The notes: generated from the sequence alone by a model not told the origin. Positions 1-8,870 are shown, counted from the first letter of the stretch. The stretch is DNA of 64,000 bases from Halomonas icarae (GCF_009901955.1 NZ_WUTS01000001.1:804939-868938); one strand, 5' to 3'. Translations and numbers: made by a program.

Positions 1-655
1 AGTCGCGCATGGCGCGGATGATGACATTGGATTCACGATAGATCAGGAAGGGCGCGGAGCGCTTGCTGGCCTCGGTGGTGATCGATTCCCACACCTGTAC
101 CAGGTAGTCCAGGTCCCACTGCAGCTCCTCTGGACTACGGCCGATACCGGCGGTGCGCACGATCAGGCCCATGCGGTCCGGCACGCTGAGCTGATTCATG
201 GCCTCCTTGAGCTGGCTGCGCTCCTCGCCCTCGATACGGCGCGAGATCCCGCCGGCCTTGGGGTTGTTGGGCATCAGCACCAGAAAGCGCCCGGCCAGCG
301 AGATGAAGGTGGTCAGGGCCGCTCCCTTGTTGCCACGCTCCTCCTTGTCGACCTGGACGATCACTTCCTGTCCTTCCTTCAGCACCTCCTTGATGCTGGG
401 CCGCCCGTCCGGGTCCTTGACGAAGTAGTCGCGGGAGACCTCCTTGAGGGGCAGGAAACCGTGGCGGTCGGCGCCAAAGTCGACGAAGGCGGCTTCGAGG
501 GAGGGTTCTATGCGGGTGATTTTGCCGCGATAGATGTTGGCTTTCTTCTGTTCTCGGGCGCCGGACTCGATATCCAGGTCGTAGAGGCGTTGTCCATCGA
601 CCAGCGCGACGCGCAGCTCTTCGGGCTGGGTCGCATTGATGAGCATCCGTTTCAT
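1..655 (-). CDS. rne: Ribonuclease E, N-terminal 218 residues (gene runs off the left edge)
   Basis: RNase E is the essential endoribonuclease that matures rRNA and tRNA, starts mRNA decay and scaffolds the degradosome at the inner membrane. The reading frame from the ATG at 655-653 begins [20 protein letters not shown] and continues into an S1 RNA-binding segment (about residues 36-118, including [14 protein letters not shown] and FVDFG), then the start of the 5' sensor/RNase H-like region with LIVRTAG near residue 180. The match to the RNase E/G family is unmistakable; RNase E rather than RNase G is inferred from the divergent rluC neighbour and the long leader. Catalytic Asp residues and the C-terminal scaffold lie outside the window. 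Confidence 0.93.
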   Translation of the reverse strand, partial: MKRMLINATQPEELRVALVDGQRLYDLDIESGAREQKKANIYRGKITRIEPSLEAAFVDFGADRHGFLPLKEVSRDYFVKDPDGRPSIKEVLKEGQEVIVQVDKEERGNKGAALTTFISLAGRFLVLMPNNPKAGGISRRIEGEERSQLKEAMNQLSVPDRMGLIVRTAGIGRSPEELQWDLDYLVQVWESITTEASKRSAPFLIYRESNVIIRAMRD

Positions 656-1224
656 GTTGACTCGCACTGATAAAGTGCCGGCGAGCGCGACGTGGCGAAC
701 CGCTGTGTGCTGCGTGCCTGTGCTCAGCGCATGTCGCGGATGCGCAGCTGCGTCCGACCGCGTCGCTCCCGGTGGGGCAGCGCCGCGGCATGAGCCTGTT
801 GAGTACGGGGCGGGGGCAGAACGTGTCTCGGTGGGTGTCACCCATCCGGCCCTGCGGTCACCGCCAACACCTGGCATTCATCGATTCGCCAACGCCGGCC
901 TCCGGCACGCTGTTGAACGTGTCCCGTGGCCTGCCGCCGCTCCGTGACTGAGGACGCGGTGGGGGATACGGGCGTGGCGCGGTTATCGCGATATCACTTG
1001 TCTATTGCATTCTTGCAACCGGCGGCGAGACGCGCTGGCGTCGTCGCGGCCTGATGTCTCGCTCCGGCCTGCGTGTCTGTCGGGCAGGCGCTGTGGGGCA
1101 CGATTTTGCCCATTGGAGCGATCTCGCAATATAACAGCAAGCGCTATAAGCAGCAATTGGCGCGGCGGGGCGAACACTGCGTTAGAATGCGCCTTTCGCA
1201 GGTTCTGAGCAGTGGAGTCTCGGC
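656..1224. other. Divergent rne/rluC intergenic region with long rne leader
   Basis: 569 bases without a credible gene; the ORFs here are short and lack family resemblance. In enterobacteria rne has a several-hundred-base 5' UTR through which RNase E regulates its own mRNA. Here the best leftward promoter (1128-1156) would give a leader of about 465 nt, so the same arrangement is likely. I did not fold the leader. A rightward candidate for rluC is TTGCCC (1106-1111), 18 bases, TATAAC (1130-1135), which overlaps the leftward promoter; a second possible -10 is TAGAAT at 1183-1188. Confidence 0.6.
1128..1156 (-). promoter_or_regulatory. Predicted sigma-70 promoter of rne
   Basis: On the minus strand TTGCTG (1156-1151) is followed after 17 bases by TATATT (1133-1128). 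Predicted start near 1121. It physically overlaps the predicted rightward rluC promoter, so the two could compete. Confidence 0.5.
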
Positions 1225-2172
1225 ATGGCCGAAGGGCGCGACGTACAGTGGGTTGAGGTAACGGAAGGGCAGGACGGCCAGCGGGTCGATAACTTCCTGA
1301 TGACCCGTATCAAGGGAGCGCCTCGGGCGTTGATCTATCGCATCGTGCGCAAGGGTGAGGTGCGCGTGAACAAGAAGCGCGTCAAGCCCGACACCCGGCT
1401 GGCGACGGGGGATCTGGTGCGGATCCCGCCATTAAAGCTGACACCCCGGGAGGCGGTGCGTGAGGTGAGTGACAACCTTCGCAACCTGCTGGCCGGCAGC
1501 GTGCTGGTAGAGGGGCGCGACTGGTTGGTGATCAACAAGCCATCGGGACTGGCCGTTCACGGTGGCAGCGGCGTCAAGATCGGGTTGATCGAGGCGTTGC
1601 GTCAGGTGCGTGAGGATCTCGACTTCCTGGAGCTGGTGCATCGGTTGGATCGCGACACCTCGGGCTGTTTGCTGCTGGCCAAGTCGCGTCCGGCCTTGCT
1701 GGCGCTCAATGCGTCGTTGAAGCAGCAGCAGATGGACAAGCGTTACCTGGCAATGGTGGCAGGGCGCTGGCCCGTGCGCCGCGACTTTGTGGCGGCTCGC
1801 CTGGATCGCTACACCCTGGGCAATGGTGAACGTCGGGTGCGTGTCGATGCCGAGGGCAAGGTGGCTCGCACGCGTTTCGCGGTGCGTGAGGCGCTGCCGA
1901 AGGTAACGCTGCTGGAGGCCGAGCCGGTTACCGGCCGCACCCACCAGATCCGTGTGCACGCGGCCCACGCCGGGCACCCGTTACTGGGCGACGACAAGTA
2001 TGGCTCCCGCGAGAGCCAGCAGCTCGCCGCCCGGCTGGGCCTCTCGCGGCTCTTTCTGCACGCCGAGTCGCTGGCCTTTCCCGAGCCGACCAGCGGTCGC
2101 GAGGTGCGGATTCGCGCGCCGCTTCCCGATGATCTCGAGGCGGTGCAGGGTCGCGCACGCCAGGGCAATTGA
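1225..2172 (+). CDS. rluC: 23S rRNA pseudouridine synthase RluC
   Basis: Isomerises uridines 955, 2504 and 2580 (E. coli numbering) of 23S rRNA to pseudouridine. 315 residues, the usual length. An N-terminal S4 RNA-binding domain (about residues 18-75, RVDNFL ... GEVRVNKKR) is followed by the RluA-type catalytic domain with the signature HRLDRDTSG; the catalytic Asp is residue 142. The later motif GRTHQIRVH is also present. It is divergent from rne, the conserved gammaproteobacterial arrangement, and 9 bases upstream of the HAD gene, probably co-transcribed. Confidence 0.95.
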   Translation: MAEGRDVQWVEVTEGQDGQRVDNFLMTRIKGAPRALIYRIVRKGEVRVNKKRVKPDTRLATGDLVRIPPLKLTPREAVREVSDNLRNLLAGSVLVEGRDWLVINKPSGLAVHGGSGVKIGLIEALRQVREDLDFLELVHRLDRDTSGCLLLAKSRPALLALNASLKQQQMDKRYLAMVAGRWPVRRDFVAARLDRYTLGNGERRVRVDAEGKVARTRFAVREALPKVTLLEAEPVTGRTHQIRVHAAHAGHPLLGDDKYGSRESQQLAARLGLSRLFLHAESLAFPEPTSGREVRIRAPLPDDLEAVQGRARQGN

Positions 2173-2181
2173 GGAGACGAC

Positions 2182-2835
2182 ATGCGCTATCGACTGGTGA
2201 TCTTCGACTGGGATGGAACCCTGATGGACTCCGTGGCGCGAATCGTCGCCTGCATGCAGGCGGCGTCCCATGACGCAGGGTGGGGGCATCTGGAGGAGGA
2301 GGCCATACGCAATATCATCGGCCTGGGGCTTCCCGAAGCCATCGCCACCCTGTGTCCGGGGATCGATCCCGAGCGGGCCGAGCTGCTGCGCAGTCGTTAT
2401 GCCTGGCACTTTGTCGAAGGCAATGACACGCCCATGAGCTTCTTTCCCGATGTAAGGAGCGGGTTGTCCGAGCTGCATGTCAGGCCCGGGCAGCGCCTGG
2501 CGGTGGCCACCGGAAAGAGTCGGCGTGGGCTCGACCGTGTGTTCCATGAGAGCAACAGCGGGCACTGGTTTCATGCCAGCCGCACGGCCGACGAGACCCG
2601 CTCCAAGCCTCACCCGCTGATGCTCGAGCAACTGCTGGAGGAGCTCGCCGTGCCGGTAACCGAGGCCGTGATGGTGGGGGATACCGAGTATGATCTCGAA
2701 ATGGCGCGGGCCATCGGCATGGATCGCGTGGCGGTGACCTGGGGGGTGCATGCGCCCGCGAGGCTGGCGTCGAGCCGGCCCGCCTTCACCGCGCAGACGG
2801 TGCCCCAGCTGTTCGACTGGTTACAGGGAGGGTAG
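2182..2835 (+). CDS. HAD-superfamily hydrolase, phosphoglycolate phosphatase-like (IA subfamily)
   Basis: 217 residues. Motif I FDWDGTL places the nucleophile at Asp9 and the acid/base at Asp11; the cap follows (residues about 17-85); motif II is VATGK, motif III the Lys in RSKPHP, and motif IV VMVGDTEYDLEMA. This is the Gph/PpaX-type phosphatase commonly found after rluC in Halomonas and Pseudomonas. The physiological substrate cannot be read from sequence; 2-phosphoglycolate or a nucleotide/sugar phosphate are possible. Start ATG 2182 follows GAGGAGACGAC, a good ribosome binding site. The next gene starts 3 bases after its stop. Confidence 0.88.
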   Translation: MRYRLVIFDWDGTLMDSVARIVACMQAASHDAGWGHLEEEAIRNIIGLGLPEAIATLCPGIDPERAELLRSRYAWHFVEGNDTPMSFFPDVRSGLSELHVRPGQRLAVATGKSRRGLDRVFHESNSGHWFHASRTADETRSKPHPLMLEQLLEELAVPVTEAVMVGDTEYDLEMARAIGMDRVAVTWGVHAPARLASSRPAFTAQTVPQLFDWLQGG

Positions 2836-2838
2836 GCA

Positions 2839-3936
2839 ATGACCGATAAGCGCAATGAGCACGATGCAGATCTCGACCCCTGGACCCAGGGTCCGGAGCT
2901 AAGTCGCGACGAGGCGAAGGCTAGGCGCCAGGCGAGCGATCCGGGCGCGGTGTCGCCCGGAGAGGATGCCGAGACCCTGCGTGAGCGCCAGCGACTCGAA
3001 CAGATGGCGATGATGGGGCGCTGGATAGATGGCGTGCTAGTGGAGCAGCGTCGTTCACGGCGCTGGAAGCTGTTCTTTCGCTTCCTGTTCGCGGCGCTGG
3101 TCGCCGCCTCGCTGTCGGTGACCCTCTATGGTCTGCTGTCTGGCCCTGCCGCGGTCGGTGGGGCGGATGCTCCGCACCTCGGGGTGGTCAAGGTAGAGGG
3201 CGTGATCGAGGCCGAGGGTACCGCCAGTGCGGAGCGCATCAATGCCGGGCTCAGGCGAGCCTGGGAGTCGGAAGCGAGCGAGGCGGTGGTGCTGCATATC
3301 AACAGCCCCGGTGGCAGCCCGGTGCAGTCCCAGCGCATCTTCGACGAGGTCATGCGACTGCGCAGCGAAGGCGACAAGCCGATTATCGCAGTGATCGAGG
3401 ATATCGGCGCCAGTGGTGCCTACTATATCGCCGCGGGTGCCGATGAGATCATCGCCGCACCGGCGAGCCTGGTGGGCTCCATCGGGGTCATCTACTCCAG
3501 CTTCGGCTTTCAGGAGGCCATCGATCAACTGGGTGTCGAGCGGCGCGTCTATACCGCCGGCGACAACAAGGCGTTCCTCGACCCCTTTTCCGAGGTGGCC
3601 CCGCAGCAACGCGAGTTCTGGCAGTCGGTACTGGACAGTACCCATGAGCAGTTTATCGCGGCGGTGCGCGAGGGGCGTGGCGAGCGCCTCGGCGATGACG
3701 ATGCCCTGTTCAGCGGGCTCGTCTGGAGTGGTGAGCAGGCGCTGGAGCTGGGGCTGGTGGACTCTCTGGGCAGCCTCGATACCTTGGCGCGGGAGCGGCT
3801 TTCTGAGCGCAGGCTGCATGATTATACGCCGCGACTGGACCCCTTCGAGCGGCTATCTCGTCAGTTTGGTCGTGTGACCATGGAGTGGCTGGGGCTGCCC
3901 CGGGTCGACTCTCCGGTGCGCTATCAGCTTCGCTAG
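2839..3936 (+). CDS. sppA: S49 family signal peptide peptidase (SppA/SohB type)
   Basis: Inner-membrane serine protease that degrades cleaved signal peptides. A charged cytoplasmic N-terminus of about 75 residues precedes one transmembrane helix (about 78-102), then a single S49 domain. Substrate-binding motif NSPGGSPV; nucleophile Ser192 in IGASGAYY; general base Lys244 in GDNKAFLDPF, the Ser/Lys dyad of the family. 365 residues fits the short single-domain SppA rather than the 600-residue double-domain E. coli form. Third gene of the rluC operon. A structured heptamer repeat begins just after its stop codon. Confidence 0.88.
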   Translation: MTDKRNEHDADLDPWTQGPELSRDEAKARRQASDPGAVSPGEDAETLRERQRLEQMAMMGRWIDGVLVEQRRSRRWKLFFRFLFAALVAASLSVTLYGLLSGPAAVGGADAPHLGVVKVEGVIEAEGTASAERINAGLRRAWESEASEAVVLHINSPGGSPVQSQRIFDEVMRLRSEGDKPIIAVIEDIGASGAYYIAAGADEIIAAPASLVGSIGVIYSSFGFQEAIDQLGVERRVYTAGDNKAFLDPFSEVAPQQREFWQSVLDSTHEQFIAAVREGRGERLGDDDALFSGLVWSGEQALELGLVDSLGSLDTLARERLSERRLHDYTPRLDPFERLSRQFGRVTMEWLGLPRVDSPVRYQLR

Positions 3937-4072
3937 CTTGAAGTTGGAAGAGCGCCGCTTCGCGGCTGGAAGCTAGAAGAAACACCTTGGTACATCGATA
4001 GGTGGTGAGATGCTGTCTTCCAGCTTCCAGCTTCCAGCTTCCAGCTTCCAGCTTCCAGCTTCCAGCTTCCAG
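3937..4072. repeat. Heptamer tandem array with partly complementary left arm between convergent genes
   Basis: Eight perfect head-to-tail copies of CTTCCAG occupy 4017-4072. About 45 bases to the left, the stretch 3943-3980 carries the complementary heptamers (GTTGGAAG, GCTGGAAG, CTAGAAG), so the element can fold into a long imperfect hairpin. It fills the whole gap between sppA and the leftward maf gene, and the next partly matching unit, CTTACGT, supplies maf's stop codon. A convergent-gene terminator role is inference. Compare 18604-18731 and 63896-63962. Confidence 0.85.
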
Positions 4073-4073
4073 C

Positions 4074-4661
4074 TTACGTCTCGCCGAGCGGATCCAGGCC
4101 CGCCTCGCGCAGCAGTGCGCACAGACGGATCAGCGGCAGCCCGATCAGGGTATTGGGGTCGTCGCCCTCGAGTCGCTCGAACAGGGTGATGCCCAGCCCC
4201 TCCATGCGAAAGCTTCCCGCGCACTCCAGTGGCTGCTCCCGTTCGATATAGTGGGCGATCTCGTTGTCGGTCAGCGTGCGAAACACCACATCGTAGGTCT
4301 CGTGGCAGACGCGGTGGCGGCCGCTGCGAGTATCCAGCAGCGCCAGGCCAGTGAGAAAGCGCACCCGGTTGCCCGAGAAGCGCGCCAGCTGCTGGCGGGC
4401 GGCGGTTGTGTCGGCTGGCTTGCCGAGGGCCTCGCCATCAAACTGCGCCACCTGGTCGGAGCCGATGATCAGGTGGTCGGGCCACTGGTCTGCGAGCTGC
4501 TGTGCCTTGCCGAGTGCCAGTCGGTGTACCAGGGCGCTGGGCGACTCGCCGGGGCGGGGTGTCTCGTCGATGTCGGGGCTCTGCCAGGCATAGGGAAGTT
4601 CCAGGCGGTCGAGAAGCTGGCGCCGCGAGCGTGATCCGGAGGCGAGAACGAGGCGTGGCAT
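4074..4661 (-). CDS. Maf-family nucleotide pyrophosphatase, YceF-like (7-methyl-GTP pyrophosphatase)
   Basis: Hydrolyses non-canonical nucleoside triphosphates to the monophosphate; the YceF branch prefers m7GTP. 195 residues with the family's N-terminal LASGSRSRRQLL, then DIDETPRPGESP, GSDQVAQFDG and the ETYDVVFR block. The assignment to the YceF rather than YhdE branch rests on gene context: it is divergent from yceD-rpmF, as in E. coli. Its stop codon lies in the last degenerate unit of the heptamer array. Confidence 0.9.
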   Translation of the reverse strand: MPRLVLASGSRSRRQLLDRLELPYAWQSPDIDETPRPGESPSALVHRLALGKAQQLADQWPDHLIIGSDQVAQFDGEALGKPADTTAARQQLARFSGNRVRFLTGLALLDTRSGRHRVCHETYDVVFRTLTDNEIAHYIEREQPLECAGSFRMEGLGITLFERLEGDDPNTLIGLPLIRLCALLREAGLDPLGET

Positions 4662-4725
4662 ATGGGATCCCCAGGTTGTTGATGGAGGCGCAGGGTATCA
4701 CGCGGCCTGGTGTGCGTCGGCGGCT

Positions 4726-4754
4726 TTGACAGGCGCAGAGGGAGTGCCTATCAT
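4726..4754 (+). promoter_or_regulatory. Predicted sigma-70 promoter of yceD-rpmF
   Basis: Perfect -35 TTGACA (4726-4731), 17-base spacer, TATCAT (4749-4754). The predicted start (about 4760-4762) is only 2-4 bases before the yceD ATG. Confidence 0.7.
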
Positions 4755-4763
4755 TGCGCGCCT

Positions 4764-5294
4764 ATGTTGACCACACGACTCCCTGGCAGGGTTGAGCCCT
4801 ACAAGCTCGCCGCCCGTGCCGAGCATATGGAAGGGCTGATGGCCCTGGACGCCTTCACGCGATTGACCGAAGCGGTCGGTCCGCAGCAGGGTGATGTCGA
4901 GGTGTGGCTGGATTTCACCATCGATCCCCAGCGGCGCCACGAGATTCATGGGCGTCTGCGTGCGACGCTGCAGCTGCCCTGTCGGCGTTGTCTGCGTCCC
5001 ATGGCCCAGGAGGTCGAGAGCGAGTTTCTGCTCGGCATGGTCTCAAACGACGCTCTGGCCGCCGAGTTGCCCAGTACCCACGAGCCGGTACTGGTGGAAG
5101 ACGAACAGCTGAACCTGCTGACGATGGTCGAGGATGAGTTGATCCTCAGCCTTCCTCAGGCGGTTTACCACGATGAGGCCGACTGTGCGGTCTCACGCGA
5201 CCAGCTGACCAGCGGGGAGGATGTCGCGGCATCCCGCGAGCCCGCAGCCAGCCCCTTCGATGTGCTTCGGCATCTCAAGGGCAAAAAACACTGA
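4764..5294 (+). CDS. yceD: YceD / DUF177 protein, 23S rRNA accumulation protein
   Basis: 176 residues. YceD and its plant homologues are needed for normal 23S rRNA accumulation; they occur next to rpmF. The zinc-binding-like pair CRRCLRP is present around residue 74, and the later blocks LLTMVEDELILSLP and PFDVLRHLKGKK match the family. I chose ATG 4764 over an upstream in-frame GTG because the N-terminus (MLTTRLPGRVEPYKLA) then lines up with E. coli YceD. No Shine-Dalgarno precedes this ATG and the promoter sits almost on top of it, so the mRNA may be nearly leaderless. Followed by rpmF after 32 bases. Confidence 0.9.
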   Translation: MLTTRLPGRVEPYKLAARAEHMEGLMALDAFTRLTEAVGPQQGDVEVWLDFTIDPQRRHEIHGRLRATLQLPCRRCLRPMAQEVESEFLLGMVSNDALAAELPSTHEPVLVEDEQLNLLTMVEDELILSLPQAVYHDEADCAVSRDQLTSGEDVAASREPAASPFDVLRHLKGKKH

Positions 5295-5326
5295 TTTATC
5301 ATCGATTCACTCTGGAGTGACATCCC

Positions 5327-5497
5327 ATGGCAGTTCAAAAGAACCGCAAGACACGTTCCAAGCGCGGCATGCGTCGCAGCCATGACGCCCTGAGCGCCCC
5401 GACCCTCTCCCAGGATAAGGAGACCGGTGCCACCCATCTGCGTCACCACGTCTCTCCGGACGGCTTCTACCGTGGCCGCAAGGTCGTCGACGCCTAA
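5327..5497 (+). CDS. rpmF: 50S ribosomal protein L32
   Basis: 56 residues, below the usual ORF cut-off. Begins [20 protein letters not shown] and ends with FYRGRKVV plus two residues, the standard bacterial L32 pattern; the form lacks the zinc-binding cysteines seen in some L32 proteins. The ribosome binding site TGGAGTGA lies 7 bases before the ATG. It sits between yceD and plsX as in E. coli, linking ribosome production with fatty-acid synthesis. Confidence 0.95.
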   Translation: MAVQKNRKTRSKRGMRRSHDALSAPTLSQDKETGATHLRHHVSPDGFYRGRKVVDA

Positions 5498-5542
5498 GTC
5501 GACGACGCGACCTACGGTGATCCCCGGCCCCTGATCTCACTC

Positions 5543-6604
5543 ATGCGAATCGCCATCGATGCGATGGGAGGAGATCTCGGGCCGCGCGCGACGGTGCGTG
5601 GTGCCGCCGGGGCGGCCCTCCAGGATTCTCGTCTCACGCTGCAGCTGTTTGGTCCGCGGGCCTGCCTGGAGCGTGAGATTGCCAGCCTGCCGCGGCGTCT
5701 CGCCGCGGCAGGTTCGCGTATGGAGGTTGTCGATGCCCCGGGCGAGATCGCTCCGGGGGTGCGTCCCTCCGACGCCCTGCGCCATGGTGGCGATAGCAGC
5801 ATGGCGCTTATGCTCGACTGCCTGGCGTCGGGGCGCGCGTGCGCCGGCGTCAGCGGCGGCAATACCGGGGCCCTGATGGCCCTGGGACGGCGTGCCATGG
5901 GCACCGTGGGCGGTATCCCCCGCCCGGCCATCAGTACCGCGATCCCGACCCGTGAACAGGGGCGTTGCTATCTACTCGACCTGGGCGCCAATATCGAGGC
6001 CTCCAGCGATCGCCTCGTGGATTTCGCGCGCATGGGAGAGGTCATGGCTCGTCATGTCGACGGTCTGTCGCGACCGCGGATCGCCCTGCTCAATGTGGGG
6101 GCCGAGGGGATCAAGGGGACCGCCAGCGTCCGCCAGGCGGATGCCCGGCTGCGTGAGCTGCCAGGGCTCAACTACTGCGGCTATGTCGAAGGGGATGGCA
6201 TCTTCGCCGGCAGCGTCGACGTGGTGGTCTGCGATGGCTTCGTCGGCAATGCCGTGTTGAAGGCCAGTGAAGGGTTGGCACGCATGCTGGTGGCCCGTGT
6301 GCAGGCCACCTTCGAGGCCCACTGGGGGAGTCGTCTGGTAGGACTGCTTGCCAGGCCGGCCCTTCGACGCCTGCGTGGCGAGCTTGACCCGGTCCGGTAC
6401 AACGGCGCCAGTCTGCTGGGGCTGGCCGGTATCGTGGTGAAGAGCCATGGCGGCTCCGATGCCGATGGCTTTCGCTACGCCGTGCTGCGTGCCGTGCAGG
6501 AAGTGGAGCACGACCTGCCGCGCCAGTTGGCGCGGGAGCTGGGCGAGGCTCGAATGGATTCAATTTCTCGCGTCGGCGCGACCGGCGGTGATGACAGGCA
6601 ATAA
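5543..6604 (+). CDS. plsX: Phosphate acyltransferase PlsX
   Basis: Converts acyl-ACP and phosphate to acyl-phosphate, the acyl donor for PlsY in phospholipid synthesis; peripheral membrane enzyme. 353 residues starting [18 protein letters not shown], with [14 protein letters not shown] and the C-terminal [14 protein letters not shown] block typical of the family. There is no clear Shine-Dalgarno before ATG 5543, but the start aligns with known PlsX proteins. First gene of the conserved plsX-fabD-fabG-acpP-fabF cluster. Confidence 0.95.
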   Translation: MRIAIDAMGGDLGPRATVRGAAGAALQDSRLTLQLFGPRACLEREIASLPRRLAAAGSRMEVVDAPGEIAPGVRPSDALRHGGDSSMALMLDCLASGRACAGVSGGNTGALMALGRRAMGTVGGIPRPAISTAIPTREQGRCYLLDLGANIEASSDRLVDFARMGEVMARHVDGLSRPRIALLNVGAEGIKGTASVRQADARLRELPGLNYCGYVEGDGIFAGSVDVVVCDGFVGNAVLKASEGLARMLVARVQATFEAHWGSRLVGLLARPALRRLRGELDPVRYNGASLLGLAGIVVKSHGGSDADGFRYAVLRAVQEVEHDLPRQLARELGEARMDSISRVGATGGDDRQ

Positions 6605-6621
6605 AAGCAAAGGTGACCAAT

Positions 6622-7581
6622 ATGACTCAACCGCTCGCCCTCGTGTTTCCAGGGCAGGGCTCCCAGCAGGTCGGCATGCTGCGGGAGCTGGCCGAGCGCT
6701 ACAGCGTCGTGGGTGCGACCTTCGAGGAGGCCTCGGAGGCGCTCGGCTACGATCTCTGGAAGGTGGTCCAGGAGGGGCCCGCCGAAGCGCTCAATGCGAC
6801 CGCCTGCACACAGCCCGCGCTGCTTGCCGCCAGCGTGGCGATCTGGCGTGTCTGGCAGGAGCTCGAGGGGCCGCGACCAGGCGCCATGGCCGGGCACAGC
6901 CTCGGAGAGTACAGTGCCATGGTCTGTGCCGGGGTGATGCCCTTCGCCGAGGGGGTCAGGCTGGTCAAGCTGCGTGGTGAGGCCATGCAGGAGGCGGTGC
7001 CGGCGGGGCAGGGGGGCATGGCGGCCATCCTGGGTCTCGATGATGCCGTGGTGGAACAGGCCTGTGCCGAGGCGGCCCAGGGCGATGTGGTCTCGGCGGT
7101 GAACTACAACGCCCCGGGTCAGGTCGTGATTGCCGGTAGCAAGGCCGCCGTCGAGCGCGCCATCGCCGCCTGTCAGGCGGCGGGTGCCAAGCGTGCCATG
7201 CCGCTTCCGGTCTCCGTACCTTCGCACTGCGCCCTGATGGAGCCTGCCGCCGAGCGGCTGTCCGCGGCCATGGACGAGGTGACACTCAAGGCGCCGCGTT
7301 ATACCGTGATCCAGAATGTCGACGCCCAGGCCCATGCCGATGTCGAAACGCTGCGCACCCGGCTGATCGAGCAGCTCTATCGTCCGGTACGCTGGACCTC
7401 CTGCGTCGAGGCCATTGGCGAGCGTGGCGCAGAGGTGTTCATCGAGTGCGGGCCGGGCAAGGTGCTGACCGGGCTAGGCAAGCGCATCGTTCGAGGCAGC
7501 AAGGGGCTGGCGGTCAACGACCCCGACAGCCTCGATGCGGCCCTGGAGCTGGCACGCGGCGTGACTTCCCGCAACGGTTGA
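6622..7581 (+). CDS. fabD: Malonyl-CoA:ACP transacylase
   Basis: Loads malonyl groups onto ACP for fatty-acid elongation in the cytosol. The frame is open from GTG 6613, but I choose ATG 6622: it gives the usual MTQPLALVFPGQGSQ N-terminus and has AGGTG six bases upstream. 319 residues. Nucleophile Ser93 lies in GHSLGEYSA; the other active-site features include the His in VPSHCALM and the GPGKVLTG motif. Spaced 17 bases after plsX and 31 before fabG. Confidence 0.95.
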   Translation: MTQPLALVFPGQGSQQVGMLRELAERYSVVGATFEEASEALGYDLWKVVQEGPAEALNATACTQPALLAASVAIWRVWQELEGPRPGAMAGHSLGEYSAMVCAGVMPFAEGVRLVKLRGEAMQEAVPAGQGGMAAILGLDDAVVEQACAEAAQGDVVSAVNYNAPGQVVIAGSKAAVERAIAACQAAGAKRAMPLPVSVPSHCALMEPAAERLSAAMDEVTLKAPRYTVIQNVDAQAHADVETLRTRLIEQLYRPVRWTSCVEAIGERGAEVFIECGPGKVLTGLGKRIVRGSKGLAVNDPDSLDAALELARGVTSRNG

Positions 7582-7612
7582 TCTCTTTCCAAAGAACGAA
7601 GGCATACTTTTC

Positions 7613-8356
7613 ATGACTAGCGAAACCAGAGTTGCCCTGGTCACCGGGGCCAGTCGCGGCATCGGTCGGGCCATCGCCCATGAGCTGGGTCGCCAGGGGC
7701 GCATCGTGATCGGCACCGCGACAAGCGATGCCGGCGCCGAGAGGATCGATGCCGACCTCAGGGCTCGGGGTATCCAGGGTGCCGGTCGGCGCCTGGATGT
7801 CACCGATCAGGCCAGCGTCGACGAGGTGGTCAAGGCGATCGGCGAGGAGTTCGGTGCCCCGACCATTCTGGTCAACAATGCCGGCATCACGCGTGACAAC
7901 CTGTTGATGCGCATGAAGGAAGGGGAGTGGGATGACGTCGTCGATACCAACCTCAAGTCGGTCTATCGTGTCAGCAAGGCCTGTCTGCGTGGCATGACGC
8001 GGGCGCGCTTCGGTCGCATCGTCAGCATCAGTTCGGTGGTGGCGAGCATGGGCAATCTGGGTCAGACCAACTATGCTGCCGCGAAGGCGGGCATGGAAGG
8101 CTTCACCCGTGCGCTGGCCCGGGAGGTGGCGTCGCGCGCCATTACCGTCAATGCCGTGGCGCCCGGCTTTATCGCCACCGACATGACCGAGGCGCTTCCC
8201 GAGGAGCAGCACAAGGCGCTGCTCGGGCAGATTCCGCTTTCGCGCCTCGGCCAGCCCGAGGAGATCGCCGCGGCGGTAGGGTTCCTTACCGGCGAGACGG
8301 CCAGTTATATTACCGGCGAGATTTTGCATGTTAACGGTGGCATGAACATGCGTTGA
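7613..8356 (+). CDS. fabG: 3-oxoacyl-ACP reductase FabG
   Basis: NADPH-dependent reduction of 3-ketoacyl-ACP, second step of each elongation cycle. 247 residues, short-chain dehydrogenase fold: cofactor motif TGASRGIG near residue 14, NNAG, catalytic Ser in SISSVV, and the Tyr/Lys pair in NYAAAKAG. C-terminus [15 protein letters not shown] is typical. It lies between fabD and acpP in the canonical order. Confidence 0.96.
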   Translation: MTSETRVALVTGASRGIGRAIAHELGRQGRIVIGTATSDAGAERIDADLRARGIQGAGRRLDVTDQASVDEVVKAIGEEFGAPTILVNNAGITRDNLLMRMKEGEWDDVVDTNLKSVYRVSKACLRGMTRARFGRIVSISSVVASMGNLGQTNYAAAKAGMEGFTRALAREVASRAITVNAVAPGFIATDMTEALPEEQHKALLGQIPLSRLGQPEEIAAAVGFLTGETASYITGEILHVNGGMNMR

Positions 8357-8489
8357 GAGGTGCCGGGTCCGGTGGTTGCGCCGGCCCCGGGGGCTCTATA
8401 CACTACCCCGCAGCTTCCGGCTTGCGGATCTGGAACCCCAAACGGCTGGTCTTCTGGACGGCCAATGTGAACGACTGGAGTACGTCATA

Positions 8490-8723
8490 ATGAGCACCAT
8501 CGAAGAGCGCGTTAAGAAGGTTGTGGCCGAGCGCCTGAACGTCAAGGAAGAGGACATCCAGAACAGCTCCTCCTTCACCGAGGACCTGGGCGCCGACTCC
8601 CTGGACACCGTCGAGCTGGTCATGGCGCTTGAGGAGGAGTTCGATACCGAAATTCCCGACGAGGAAGCCGAGAAGATCACCACCGTCCAGGAAGCCATCG
8701 ACTACGTGAACGCCCACCAGTAA
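8490..8723 (+). CDS. acpP: Acyl carrier protein
   Basis: 77 residues, very acidic, carries growing acyl chains on a 4'-phosphopantetheine arm attached to Ser37 of the [10 protein letters not shown] motif. ATG 8490 is preceded by GGAG at a workable distance and gives the standard [18 protein letters not shown] start. The 133-base gap after fabG could hold its own promoter (TTGCGC at 8376, TATACA at 8397; the 15-base spacer is short), which would fit the high level of ACP usually made. A strong terminator follows. Confidence 0.96.
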   Translation: MSTIEERVKKVVAERLNVKEEDIQNSSSFTEDLGADSLDTVELVMALEEEFDTEIPDEEAEKITTVQEAIDYVNAHQ

Positions 8724-8787
8724 GCCTGGTGGCGGTCGATACCGCTTGCTGATGCTCGGGGCCGCCTTCGCCGGAACGGCCCCCAGG

Positions 8788-8813
8788 AAAGCCGCCCACA
8801 AGGGCGGCTTTTT
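8788..8813 (+). terminator. Rho-independent terminator after acpP
   Basis: Seven-base perfect stem GCCGCCC (8791-8797) / GGGCGGC (8802-8808) with loop ACAA, followed by five T residues and preceded by AAA. It separates acpP from fabF, so fabF probably has its own promoter. Confidence 0.88.
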
Positions 8814-8870
8814 CGCACCCGAACGACATGCGAATACCCTCTCGGGGCGGCATGTCGAAGGGAGAGCCGT

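Noticed and set aside
4017..4072. Possible CRISPR array
   Set aside because: Seven-base units without spacers; no cas genes in the window. The other arrays (18690-18731, 35049-35108) fail for the same reason.
3973..4224. 83-residue minus-strand ORF with Trp-Lys-Leu-Glu-Ala-Gly-Ser repeats
   Set aside because: Translation of the CTTCCAG array plus an out-of-frame part of maf.
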